This document shows positions 49,068 through 56,825 of a stretch of DNA of 64,000 nucleotides, piece by piece (the stretch's first letter is position 1; each line of letters opens with the position of its first letter). The stretch comes from Agromyces hippuratus. GTDB lineage: Bacteria; Actinomycetota; Actinomycetes; Actinomycetales; Microbacteriaceae. The stretch covers positions 3,720,001 through 3,784,000 of the forward strand of contig NZ_JACCFI010000001.1 of the NCBI RefSeq assembly GCF_013410355.1, in the 5' to 3' direction. A model generated the notes under the pieces. It searched no databases. It worked only from the letters and a program-made list of their open reading frames with translations, and was not told the DNA's origin. The translations under genes and the position numbers were made by a program.

Positions 49068-49379
49068 ATGCTCGTCGTCCCAGCCCTGATCGTCCTGGCC
49101 GAAGACGAGGAGTTCGACCCCAATACGGTGACGCCCGGCGTCTGGGGCTTCGTCATCACCTTCCTCATCATGCTGGCGGTGCTGCTGCTGATCCTCGACA
49201 TGGTGCGCCGCATCCGCCGCACGAACTACCGCATCGAGGTGCGCGAGCAGCTCGAGGCCGAGGCGCGCGATGCCGAGATCGCGGAGGCCGACGGTCAGGT
49301 GACGGATGCCTCGGGCACGCTGCCGCCCGCCGAACCCGGTTCCACCGATGAGGGGCCCGACGAGGCATCCGCTCGCTGA
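49068..49379 (+). CDS. Small single-pass membrane protein
   Basis: 103 residues. One membrane helix at about 28-50 (GFVITFLIMLAVLLLILDMV), then a basic stop-transfer cluster (RRIRRTNYR) and an acidic C-terminal tail with EAEARDAEIAEA that may form a helix. N-terminus probably outside. No family recognised; by position it corresponds to the small gene after mca in mycobacteria. I chose ATG 49068 with AAAGAGAG upstream; GTG 49053 would add five residues. Confidence 0.7.
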   Translation: MLVVPALIVLAEDEEFDPNTVTPGVWGFVITFLIMLAVLLLILDMVRRIRRTNYRIEVREQLEAEARDAEIAEADGQVTDASGTLPPAEPGSTDEGPDEASAR

Positions 49380-49430
49380 CCGGGTCTCGAGACGCCGCGG
49401 CGTTCGCTCCCCGACCTGCGGCGACCGGCC

Positions 49431-50234
49431 TCAGCCCACGTGGTAGACCGGCGCGATCGCGATGAGCAGCGTCGCCGTCCAGTGGCACATGAACGCGAGC
49501 ACCGTGCAGGTGTGGAAGATCTCGTGGAAGCCGAAGACGCCCGGCCACGGGTTGGGCTTCTTGAGGCCGTAGACGATGGCGCCGCCCGTGTAGAGCAGGC
49601 CGCCGACGATCACGAGCACCATCATCGCGACGTTCGCCGCGAGCAGGTCGCCCATGTACATCACGGCCGCCCAGCCGAGCAGCAGGTAGAGCGCGACGTA
49701 GAGCCAGCGCGGTGCGCCGATCCAGAACACGCGGAAGCCGATGCCCGCGAGCGCACCGGCCCAGACGACGCCGAGCAGCAGCCAGCCCTTGTCGGGCGGC
49801 AGCGCGAGCACCGCGAGCGGGGTGTACGTGCCCGCGATCAGCAGGAAGATGTTGGCGTGGTCGATGCGCTTCAGCGCGAGCTTCGTCTTCGGATTCCAGT
49901 CGAAGCGGTGATAGAGCGCCGAGTTGCCGAAGAGCAGCATCGAGGAGAGCACGAAGACCGCCGACGCCCACTTCGCAGGTGCACCCTCTGCGAGCACGAT
50001 GAGCACGATGCCCGCCGCGATCGTCACCGGGAAGGTGCCTGCGTGGATCCAGCCGCGCCACGTGGGCTTGACCTCTTCGGGGTGCGCGAGCGAATCGTCG
50101 AGCAGCGGGATGTTCGGCAGGTCGGGGCCGTGCTGGCCTCGTGCGACGGCGAGGTCTCCGGGATCTTCCGGTGCGACGGGGCGGGAGAGTTCATCCACGG
50201 CATCGTGCGATGCGCGCCGGCGCTTCGAGGTCAT
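49431..50234 (-). CDS. Hemolysin III (HlyIII/YqfA, PAQR-like) family membrane protein
   Basis: 267 residues with seven membrane helices (about 65-265) after a cytoplasmic N-terminal tail. NSALYHRFDW, KRIDHANIFLLIAGTYTPLA and FGFHEIFHTCTVLAFMCHW carry the conserved His, Asp and Glu of the metal site shared with adiponectin receptors. Members may be lipid hydrolases or affect membrane composition; direct haemolysis is not implied. TACGCT (50241-50246 complement) ends 6 nt before ATG 50234 and decides the start. Confidence 0.9.
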   Translation of the reverse strand: MTSKRRRASHDAVDELSRPVAPEDPGDLAVARGQHGPDLPNIPLLDDSLAHPEEVKPTWRGWIHAGTFPVTIAAGIVLIVLAEGAPAKWASAVFVLSSMLLFGNSALYHRFDWNPKTKLALKRIDHANIFLLIAGTYTPLAVLALPPDKGWLLLGVVWAGALAGIGFRVFWIGAPRWLYVALYLLLGWAAVMYMGDLLAANVAMMVLVIVGGLLYTGGAIVYGLKKPNPWPGVFGFHEIFHTCTVLAFMCHWTATLLIAIAPVYHVG

Positions 50235-50240
50235 GCTCAC

Positions 50241-50246
50241 AGCGTA
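50241..50246 (-). promoter_or_regulatory. -10 box TACGCT for the HlyIII gene
   Basis: On the minus strand TACGCT ends 6 nt before ATG 50234; the competing GTG 50240 would touch the -10 box. Confidence 0.5.
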
Positions 50247-50295
50247 GGACCTCCCCGGTCACGACCGGCTGTGAGTGTCGGATGCCCCGGAGCGG

Positions 50296-50301
50296 TAGCG
50301 T
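50296..50301 (+). promoter_or_regulatory. -10 box TAGCGT for the Z-prenyl synthase
   Basis: TAGCGT ends 6 nt before GTG 50308; leaderless type. Confidence 0.5.
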
Positions 50302-50307
50302 AGTTCC

Positions 50308-51093
50308 GTGCAGACGAGCGATCAGCCCCTCGGTCGCGGCCTCCTCTACCGCCTCTATCAGAACCGGCTCCGGCGCGGACTCGACCCTGAGGCCATGCCG
50401 CGCCATGTCGCGATGATCATCGACGGCAACCGTCGGTGGGCCAAGCAGCTCGGCTACGACACCGCGGCCCACGGCCACCGCGCCGGCGCGGCGAAGATGC
50501 GCGAGTTCCTCGAGTGGTGCGACGACGCTGGCATCAAGACGGTCACGCTGTACCTGCTCTCGAGCGACAACCTCGGCAATCGCCCGTCGGCCGAGCTCGC
50601 CGACCTGATCGAGATCATCGCCGAGCTGGCCGAGGAACTCTCGCACTACCGCGACTGGCGCGTGCAGCACGTCGGGTCGGATGCCGGCCTCCCCGAGCCC
50701 CTCGTGGCGGCGCTCGACGCGGCGGAGCACCGAACCGCCGACAAGCGCGGCCTGCACGTCAACCTCGCGGTCGGCTACGGCGGGCGCAAGGAGATCACCG
50801 ACGCGATGCGCTCGATCGTCGCCGAGCACCACGCAGAGGGACGGAGCCTCGACGACCTCGCCGAGCGGCTGACACCCGACCTCATCGGCCAGCACCTCTA
50901 CACGGGCGGGCAGCCCGACCCCGACCTCGTCATCCGCACCTCGGGCGAGCAGCGGCTCAGCGACTTCATGCTCTGGCAGTCGGCCCACAGCGAGTTCTAC
51001 TTCGTCGAGGCCCTCGGCCCCGACCTCCGCAAGGTCGACTTCCTGCGGGCCCTGCGCGACTACACGAAGCGTCATCGCCGATTCGGCGGATGA
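50308..51093 (+). CDS. Z-type isoprenyl diphosphate synthase (UppS family)
   Basis: Condenses isopentenyl diphosphate with an allylic diphosphate in cis. 261 residues. MIIDGNRRWAKQLG (36-49) holds the catalytic D39 and phosphate-binding residues; TVTLYLLSSDNLGNRPSAEL, VAVGYGGRKEI-type and PDLVIRTSGEQRLSDFMLWQSAHSEFYF (key R, S, E) complete the site. By position it matches the short-chain Z-farnesyl synthase of M. tuberculosis (Rv1086) rather than the decaprenyl enzyme; the chain length cannot be read from sequence alone. Confidence 0.92.
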   Translation: MQTSDQPLGRGLLYRLYQNRLRRGLDPEAMPRHVAMIIDGNRRWAKQLGYDTAAHGHRAGAAKMREFLEWCDDAGIKTVTLYLLSSDNLGNRPSAELADLIEIIAELAEELSHYRDWRVQHVGSDAGLPEPLVAALDAAEHRTADKRGLHVNLAVGYGGRKEITDAMRSIVAEHHAEGRSLDDLAERLTPDLIGQHLYTGGQPDPDLVIRTSGEQRLSDFMLWQSAHSEFYFVEALGPDLRKVDFLRALRDYTKRHRRFGG

Positions 51094-51163
51094 CTCGCGA
51101 CACCCTCGTCTGCGAGACTATGCGCGCCGACCATCTCCGCCTCGATGAAGGGGGCACCACCAC

Positions 51164-52282
51164 GTGACCATCGACGATTTCACCGCCGGATTCACCCAGG
51201 AACCCGGATACCTCGACTACGGCCGGGTCGGGCCGCTCTCGACCGCTGCCGCCGAGGAGTCGCTCGTCTTCACCCAGGTGCTGCAGCGCGCCCGTCACGG
51301 CAGCCTCGACGAGATCCGCGAGCAGGACGGTCGGGTGCGCGCGGCGGCGTCGGCGGTCCTCGGGTTCCCGGCCGACCAGATCGTCTTCCAGCCCAACGCG
51401 ACGACCGGCATCATGCATGCGATGTTCGGTCTCACCGGCGGGGTGCTGCTCTCGGCGGAGGAGTTCCCGAGCCTGCCCATCGCCGCGGTGCGCGCGCAGG
51501 AGGCGCTGCACACCGTGCAGCCCGTCTGGCTCGAGACCGACCACGGCAAGGTGACGCCCGGCCAGATCCGCGAGCAGCTCGAGGCGAACGTCGCCGCCGT
51601 GGCGGTGAGCCTCGTCGACTCGCGCTCGGGATACCTCTGCGACATCGAGGGCATCAGGCAGGTCATCGGCGATCGACTGCTGATCGTCGACGCCATCCAG
51701 GGCTTCGGCGTCGTCGACGCGCCGTGGGAGGTCGCCGACGTCGTGCTGACCGGTGGGCAGAAGTGGTGCCGCGCGGGTTGGGGCACGGGGTTCATGGCGC
51801 TGTCGCCGCGCGCGCTCGACCAGCTGACCCCGGTCTTCTCGGGCTTCACGGGCACCGAGGAGGACGAGCCGTGGGGCGAGGTGCCCCCGCCGGCGCCCGA
51901 TGCACGCGCCTACCGGGTGTCGAACCCCGACCCGCTCGCCGAGGCGCGGTTCGCCGCGAGCCTCGAGGAGATCGCCGGCGTCGGCGTCGCCGCGATCAAC
52001 ACGGCGATGGCGGAGCGGGTCAGCCAGACCATCGAGCTCGCCGACGAGTTCGCGATCGCGGTGGTCTCCTCGCGCGACGAGCGCGAGCGTGCCGGCATCG
52101 TCGTGCTCGAACCGCCGACCGAGCAGGTGACCCTGCTCACCGCGTCGCTGCACAACCACGGCGTCACGGCGACCATGCGGCAGGGGCGCATCCGGCTCTC
52201 GGTGCACGCAGCGACGTCCGGCGAGACGCTCGAGATGCTGCGCGCGGCGTTCGTCTCGTACGGCACCGCTGCGTCGTACTGA
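51164..52282 (+). CDS. Aminotransferase class V-fold PLP-dependent enzyme
   Basis: 372 residues. FQPNATTGIMHAMFGL (about 75-90) binds the PLP phosphate, D176 (IVDAIQGFG) contacts the ring nitrogen, and K200 (LTGGQKWCRAGWG) is the Schiff-base lysine. The C-terminal small domain ends with IRLSVHAATSGET. It belongs with cysteine desulfurase/kynureninase-like enzymes; no reactive-loop cysteine marks it as a desulfurase, so the reaction is open. The GTG start is 70 nt after the Z-prenyl synthase. Confidence 0.85.
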   Translation: MTIDDFTAGFTQEPGYLDYGRVGPLSTAAAEESLVFTQVLQRARHGSLDEIREQDGRVRAAASAVLGFPADQIVFQPNATTGIMHAMFGLTGGVLLSAEEFPSLPIAAVRAQEALHTVQPVWLETDHGKVTPGQIREQLEANVAAVAVSLVDSRSGYLCDIEGIRQVIGDRLLIVDAIQGFGVVDAPWEVADVVLTGGQKWCRAGWGTGFMALSPRALDQLTPVFSGFTGTEEDEPWGEVPPPAPDARAYRVSNPDPLAEARFAASLEEIAGVGVAAINTAMAERVSQTIELADEFAIAVVSSRDERERAGIVVLEPPTEQVTLLTASLHNHGVTATMRQGRIRLSVHAATSGETLEMLRAAFVSYGTAASY

Positions 52283-52371
52283 ACGGCCATCGGGGGGTCG
52301 CGGCATCCGCTCCCAGGTGAACGGCGTGTGTCGCACCGCGTGTCGCTGAGGCCGATTCGCCGGCACCGTCG

Positions 52372-52377
52372 TAGCGT
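52372..52377 (+). promoter_or_regulatory. -10 box TAGCGT for phoH
   Basis: TAGCGT would start the transcript near 52384, exactly at the first leader hairpin. Confidence 0.45.
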
Positions 52378-52383
52378 CTGTGG

Positions 52384-52482
52384 CATCGGACAAGGAGTCC
52401 GATCGAGTCGGCTCGTGAACCGCTCGTGGGAGGTTCGCCGCCGGCACGGAATGCCGAGCTGAAGCTCGGGGCGGGAGCTGGC
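52384..52482 (+). promoter_or_regulatory. Structured leader of phoH
   Basis: Three helices in 99 nt: ATCGGAC/GTCCGAT (52385-52391 with 52397-52403), GAACC/GGTTC (52417-52421 with 52432-52436), and CCGAGC-TGAA-GCTCGG (52454-52469). A competing pair AGCTC (52463-52467) with GAGCT (52475-52479) would cover the GGGAG ribosome binding site (52473-52477). Two exclusive folds of this kind can control translation. No known riboswitch class recognised. Confidence 0.4.
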
Positions 52483-53829
52483 GTGTCACTCTCTACCTCC
52501 AAGTCGACCGATCTCGCGGCGGATGCCGCAGCAGCACAGCAGGAGCGCACGTACGTGCTCGACACCTCGGTGCTGCTCTCCGATCCGAAGGCCCTGTTCC
52601 GCTTCGACGAGCATGCCGTGGTGCTGCCCGTCGTCGTGATCACGGAGCTCGAGGCCAAGCGGAACGATCCCGAGATCGGCTACTTCGCCCGTCAGGCGCT
52701 GCGCATCCTCGATGAGCTGCGCGTCGAGCACGAGCGACTCGACTTCCCGATCACCGTCGGCGACGGCGGGTCGCTCCGCGTCGAGCTGAACCACAGCGAC
52801 CAGAGCGTGCTGCCGTCGGGCCTACGCCTCTCCGACAACGACTCCCGCATCCTCGCGTGCGCGTTGAACCTCGCCAACGACGGCCTCGCCGTCACCGTCG
52901 TCTCGAAGGACCTGCCGCTGCGCGTGAAGGCCGCCTCGATCGGCCTCGACGCCGCGGAGTACCGGCACGAGCTCGCGATCGACTCCGGCTGGAACGGCAT
53001 GGCGGAGCTCGACCTCGGCTCGAACGACATGGCGAAGCTCTACGAGCACGAGCACCTGACGGTGCCCGCCGACCTCGATCAGCCGATCAACACCGGTCTC
53101 GTCATCCACTCCGACCGTGGCTCGGCGCTCGGCCGGGTCGTGGGGGAGCGCGAGGTGCGGCTCGTGCGCGGCGACCGCGAGGTCTTCGGGCTGCACGGGC
53201 GCTCCGCCGAGCAGCGGCTCGCGATCGACCTGCTGCTCGACCCCGAGATCGGCATCCTCTCGCTCGGCGGCCGGGCGGGCACCGGCAAGTCGGCGCTCGC
53301 CCTGTGCGCAGGCCTCGAGGCGGTGCTCGAACGCCAGCAGCACAAGAAGATCATGGTGTTCCGTCCGCTCTACGCGGTCGGCGGCCAGGAGCTCGGGTAC
53401 CTGCCCGGAGACCAGGGCGAGAAGATGAACCCCTGGGGTCAGGCCGTGTTCGACACGCTCGGCTCCGTGGTCTCCGACAACGTGCTCGAAGAGGTGATCG
53501 ACCGCGGCATCCTCGAGGTGCTGCCGCTGACGCACATCCGCGGGCGCTCGCTGCACGACGCATTCGTGATCGTCGACGAGGCGCAGTCGCTCGAGCGCAA
53601 CGTGCTGCTCACGGTGCTCTCGCGCATCGGCCAGAATTCGCGGGTCGTGCTCACCCACGACGTCGCCCAGCGCGACAACCTTCGGGTCGGCCGCCATGAC
53701 GGCGTCGCGAGCGTGATCGAGACGCTGAAGGGGCATCCGCTCTTCGCCCACATCACGCTGACCCGCTCGGAGCGCTCGGCGATCGCCGCGCTCGTCGCCG
53801 AGATGCTCGACGGGCACGAACTGGCCTGA
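52483..53829 (+). CDS. PhoH-family protein with PIN domain (PhoH2)
   Basis: 448 residues: an N-terminal PIN ribonuclease domain with D27 (YVLDTSVLLSDP), an acidic E in ITELEAKRND and DNDSRILACAL, joined to a PhoH ATPase/helicase with Walker A GGRAGTGKSALAL (about 262-274) and Walker B FVIVDEAQSLE (about 360-370). PhoH2 proteins unwind and cut RNA with ATP. GTG 52483 has GGGAG upstream; longer frames lack homology. It starts after a folded leader and ends at a strong terminator. Confidence 0.93.
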   Translation: MSLSTSKSTDLAADAAAAQQERTYVLDTSVLLSDPKALFRFDEHAVVLPVVVITELEAKRNDPEIGYFARQALRILDELRVEHERLDFPITVGDGGSLRVELNHSDQSVLPSGLRLSDNDSRILACALNLANDGLAVTVVSKDLPLRVKAASIGLDAAEYRHELAIDSGWNGMAELDLGSNDMAKLYEHEHLTVPADLDQPINTGLVIHSDRGSALGRVVGEREVRLVRGDREVFGLHGRSAEQRLAIDLLLDPEIGILSLGGRAGTGKSALALCAGLEAVLERQQHKKIMVFRPLYAVGGQELGYLPGDQGEKMNPWGQAVFDTLGSVVSDNVLEEVIDRGILEVLPLTHIRGRSLHDAFVIVDEAQSLERNVLLTVLSRIGQNSRVVLTHDVAQRDNLRVGRHDGVASVIETLKGHPLFAHITLTRSERSAIAALVAEMLDGHELA

Positions 53830-53843
53830 GCAGGGCTGACTGG

Positions 53844-53871
53844 AGCGGGCCCCGGGCGACCGGGGCCCGCT
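53844..53871 (+). terminator. Terminator after phoH
   Basis: AGCGGGCCCCGG (53844-53855) pairs with CCGGGGCCCGCT (53860-53871), 12 bp with a GCGA tetraloop, followed by TCC. Confidence 0.8.
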
Positions 53872-53903
53872 TCCGCGTGCTCCGGTGTCTCAGCCGCGTC
53901 GCG

Positions 53904-54530
53904 TCAGCCGTAGAGCTTCGCGTCGTAGGTGGGGCCGTAGTACGCGTCGAGCGCCTCGACCGACTCGTTCGGCCGTTCGAGCGCCTGCGCGATCAGCGCG
54001 CGGCGGGGCGCGGCCGCCGGTGCCCAGGTCTCGGGCTTCCAGGTCTGCGATCGCAGGAACGCCTTCGAGCAATGGGAGAAGATCTCGTCGATCGCGACCT
54101 CGAGCACGAGCGCCGGTTCGTGCCCGCGCACCTGCATGCGATCGGCGTAGGGCGCATCGCGCAGCAGACGGCCGCGGCCGTTGATGCGCAGCGTGTCGCC
54201 GCGGCCGGGGATGACGAAGAGCAGCCCGACGTGCGGGTTCTCGAGCACGTTGTGGAAACCGTCGGCCCGGCGGTTGCCCGGCCGCTCGGGGATCGCGATC
54301 GTCGTGTCGTCGAGCACGATCGCGAAGCCGGCGGGGTCGCCCTTGGGGGAGACGTCGGCGTTGCCGGCGGCATCCGCCGTCGAGACGAAGCAGAGCGGGG
54401 ATGCCGCGAGCCACTGCCGATCGAGGTCGTGCAGTCGAGCGCGCGACTTGTCGCGGGCGGCGGGCAGCGGGGAGCCGATGATCGCCTCGAGCTCGGCGGT
54501 GGTCGTGACGGGGGTGCCTCCATGATCCAT
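53904..54530 (-). CDS. Pyridoxamine 5'-phosphate oxidase-like flavin protein
   Basis: 208 residues, of the PPOX-class family typified by MSMEG_1061-like proteins. A split-barrel FMN fold is indicated by FVSTADAAGNADVSPKGDPAGF (about 48-69), IPERPGNRRADGFHNVLENPHVGLLFVIPG and the FSHCSKAFLRSQTWKPETW tail. It may bind FMN or F420 and reduce a small molecule; the substrate is unknown. TAGCGT (54542-54537) ends 6 nt before ATG 54530. Confidence 0.88.
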   Translation of the reverse strand: MDHGGTPVTTTAELEAIIGSPLPAARDKSRARLHDLDRQWLAASPLCFVSTADAAGNADVSPKGDPAGFAIVLDDTTIAIPERPGNRRADGFHNVLENPHVGLLFVIPGRGDTLRINGRGRLLRDAPYADRMQVRGHEPALVLEVAIDEIFSHCSKAFLRSQTWKPETWAPAAAPRRALIAQALERPNESVEALDAYYGPTYDAKLYG

Positions 54531-54536
54531 GGCTCC

Positions 54537-54542
54537 ACGCTA
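54537..54542 (-). promoter_or_regulatory. -10 box TAGCGT for the PPOX gene
   Basis: On the minus strand TAGCGT ends 6 nt before ATG 54530; leaderless type. Confidence 0.5.
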
Positions 54543-54605
54543 CGCCCGTCGCGCGGCGTCGATCGTCACGGCGGATCCCGCGCTCCCGGGCATTGCCCCG
54601 GCTAT

Positions 54606-54622
54606 CTCTATATAGCTAGAGT
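54606..54622 (+). promoter_or_regulatory. Promoter and operator candidate of the PadR gene
   Basis: CTCTA (54606-54610) and TAGAG (54617-54621) are inverted arms around an AT-rich centre, and TAGAGT (54617-54622) is a -10 box ending 6 nt before the ATG at 54629. A repressor on the arms would cover the -10 box. Confidence 0.5.
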
Positions 54623-54628
54623 TCGAGC

Positions 54629-54967
54629 ATGGAACCGCTCAGTCGCATCACGGATGCCACGGTCGACGTGCTGCGGGCGCTGCTCGACGCGCCCGGCCCG
54701 AGCTGGGGGCTCGCCGTCGTCAAGGCGTCGGGACGACCCGCCGGCAGTGTCTACCCGATCCTCGAACGACTCGAGCGGGCCGGCTGGCTCGAGAGCGAAT
54801 GGGAGCAGGATGCCGCGCGGCCCGGGCCGCGTCGCCGGTACTACACATTGAGCGAGGGCGGGTCGGCAGCCGCCCGGCAGGCGGTCGCCGCGCGGCCGGC
54901 TCGCACCGCGGCCCGGTCTGCCGCGTCGGTCGCGACCGTGCCCGCCGTCGCGGACGGAACCGCATGA
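54629..54967 (+). CDS. PadR-family transcriptional regulator
   Basis: 112 residues with a winged helix at about 8-75: ATVDVLRALLDAP, then GRPAGSVYPILERLERAGWLES and the wing RRRYYTLSEGG. The C-terminal Ala-rich tail is too short for a full dimer domain, so it belongs to the small PadR subclass. The stop overlaps the next gene by 4 nt (ATGA), a common layout in which the regulator controls the membrane protein it precedes. Confidence 0.87.
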   Translation: MEPLSRITDATVDVLRALLDAPGPSWGLAVVKASGRPAGSVYPILERLERAGWLESEWEQDAARPGPRRRYYTLSEGGSAAARQAVAARPARTAARSAASVATVPAVADGTA

Positions 54968-56082
54968 GCGGGCGACTCGCCCGCGCCGGCCTCGCCGTGG
55001 CCGTGCGGCTGCTGCCCGATGCTCGGCGCGAGCGCTACCGCGAGGAGTGGGCGGCAGACCTGCGGGATGCCCCGGCTGCGGGTGTGTCGACCGCGCAACT
55101 CGTCGCCGGCGCGTTCGGCGTCGTGCTGCGGGCTCCGCGCTCGCCGGAGGCGTTCGGACTGACGTCGAGCGCGCTCGCCGGAAGGCGGCTCCGCTGGGCG
55201 GCGGCCTGGTTCGCGGCGGCGGTGTCGCTCGCGCTCGGGAGCTTCTTCCTGACACCGTTCACGGCCGGCGGCGCGTTCGGCGAGGTGGGCTCGCGCGTGA
55301 TGGTCGTCGTGGCACTCGTCGGCGGTGTCGGGCTGGTCTGGCTGGCCGCTGCCGTGCACGGGCTGCTCGCCTCACGTGGTGCCGGCCTCCGCTGGGCGGT
55401 GAGCCTCGGAGTCGTGCTGCTCACCGTGCCGGTCGTCGCCATGCTGACCGTAGCGCTCGTGCCCGCGATGATGCTCGGAGGCATGCTCGCCGGCGCGGCG
55501 ACCGTCGTGTTCGCGTGGGCGCTCCCCGCCGCGACCGACCCCGAACGTCGTCGCACGTGGCCCGGCCTGCCCGCACGACTCGGCACCCGGGCGACCGCGC
55601 TCGTCGGCGCGATCGTCGTGCTCGGCGGCGCCGCTGTCGGGGCCGTGCACATCCTGGTCTGGAACCCGCTCTCGAAGGTGCCCGGCCTCGCCCTGCCCGA
55701 GATCTACGCGCAGATGGCCGACCGGGGCGAGCCCGCGGGTCCGGCCGCGGCGTACGCCCTCGTCTGGGCCGCGACCTGGGCGCCGCTCGGTCTGCTGTTC
55801 CTCGCGACGGCCGTCGTCGGAAACCGGGGCACGCTCCGCCGCCTCGACGCCCGTCGCATCGCCCGCGCGAGCCTCGTCGCCGTCTTCGGCATCGGGTTCA
55901 CGCAGTGGGTCGGCGGCTTCTCGATGGGCATGTCGATCGCCGACGCCTTCGCGGTGAGCGGCGGCGACAGCGCGGTCAGCGGGCTGCTGCTGACCGCTGC
56001 GGCGACCGTCGCCGGCGTCATCGTCGCGCTGCGCGTGCTGCCGCCGGCATCCGTCGCCCGCTCGCCCCGCGCGGCCGCCTGA
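54964..56082 (+). CDS. Multi-pass membrane protein coupled to PadR
   Basis: 372 residues. A soluble N-terminus with RLLPDARRERYREEWAADL (about 16-34), often found in PadR-linked membrane proteins, is followed by about eight hydrophobic segments (from residue 78 on). No transport or enzyme motif is visible, so the function is unknown. Translation is coupled to the PadR gene by ATGA. Confidence 0.72.
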   Translation: MSGRLARAGLAVAVRLLPDARRERYREEWAADLRDAPAAGVSTAQLVAGAFGVVLRAPRSPEAFGLTSSALAGRRLRWAAAWFAAAVSLALGSFFLTPFTAGGAFGEVGSRVMVVVALVGGVGLVWLAAAVHGLLASRGAGLRWAVSLGVVLLTVPVVAMLTVALVPAMMLGGMLAGAATVVFAWALPAATDPERRRTWPGLPARLGTRATALVGAIVVLGGAAVGAVHILVWNPLSKVPGLALPEIYAQMADRGEPAGPAAAYALVWAATWAPLGLLFLATAVVGNRGTLRRLDARRIARASLVAVFGIGFTQWVGGFSMGMSIADAFAVSGGDSAVSGLLLTAAATVAGVIVALRVLPPASVARSPRAAA

Positions 56083-56109
56083 AACGCTGCAGCCTGAGAG
56101 GATCGGATC

Positions 56110-56760
56110 ATGCGGTCGAAACGTGCGGTGCTCTTCGACGTCGACGGCACGCTGATCGACGCGATCGCGGGCCAGCGACGTATCTGGCACGAGTGGGCCG
56201 AGCGCTTCGACCTCGACCCGTCGGTCGTGTACGAGGCGGCGATGCGCACCCGGCCGCTCGAGACGGTGGCCGAACTGCTGCCGGGGCGCGACCCGGCTCC
56301 ACTCGTCGCCGCGTTCGACGAGCTCGAAGATGTGGAGGCCGAGCACGGGGCGCTGCACGGAATCGAGGGGGCCGCGAAGCTTCTCTCGTCGCTCGAACCG
56401 AACACATGGGCCCTCGTGACCTCGAATGCCGAGCGGCGCGTGACGGCACGGTTCCGTCGACTCGGATTGCCGTTGCCGGAGGTCATCGTCGACAATGTGG
56501 CGACCAACGCGGGCAAGCCGTCGCCCGACCCCTACCTGCTCGCGGCGCGTCGTCTCGGCGCCCGTTCCGGCGACTGCCTCGTGATCGAGGATTCTCCAGC
56601 GGGCGTCACCGCAGGAGTGGCCGCGGGCATGACGACCTGGAGCGTCAACGGCCAGGTGCCGGTCGCGGGCGCCCACCGGCACTTTCGCACGCTCGCTGAC
56701 GCGTCGGCCGACATCATCGGCTTCGTCGCGGGCCACGGCGTGCACGCGACATCCGCCTGA
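56110..56760 (+). CDS. HAD-superfamily phosphatase (subfamily IA)
   Basis: 216 residues. D10 and D12 in VLFDVDGTLID form motif I, VTSNAERR is motif II (S/T), K in NAGKPSPDPYLLAA is motif III and VIEDSPAGVTAG motif IV. The four-helix cap at about 17-85 is of the C1 type, as in phosphoglycolate and sugar phosphatases; the substrate is not determined. ATG 56110 follows the membrane protein by 27 nt. Confidence 0.9.
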   Translation: MRSKRAVLFDVDGTLIDAIAGQRRIWHEWAERFDLDPSVVYEAAMRTRPLETVAELLPGRDPAPLVAAFDELEDVEAEHGALHGIEGAAKLLSSLEPNTWALVTSNAERRVTARFRRLGLPLPEVIVDNVATNAGKPSPDPYLLAARRLGARSGDCLVIEDSPAGVTAGVAAGMTTWSVNGQVPVAGAHRHFRTLADASADIIGFVAGHGVHATSA

Positions 56761-56780
56761 CGTAACTGGCGGCCGACGAC

Positions 56781-56811
56781 GAAGCGCCCCGCCGGACCGG
56801 CGGGGCGCTTC
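56781..56811. terminator. Bidirectional terminator between the HAD gene and fumC
   Basis: GAAGCGCCCCGCC (56781-56793) pairs with GGCGGGGCGCTTC (56799-56811), 13 bp with a short loop, between converging genes. Confidence 0.82.
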
Positions 56812-56825
56812 GGGAATCGCTGCTG

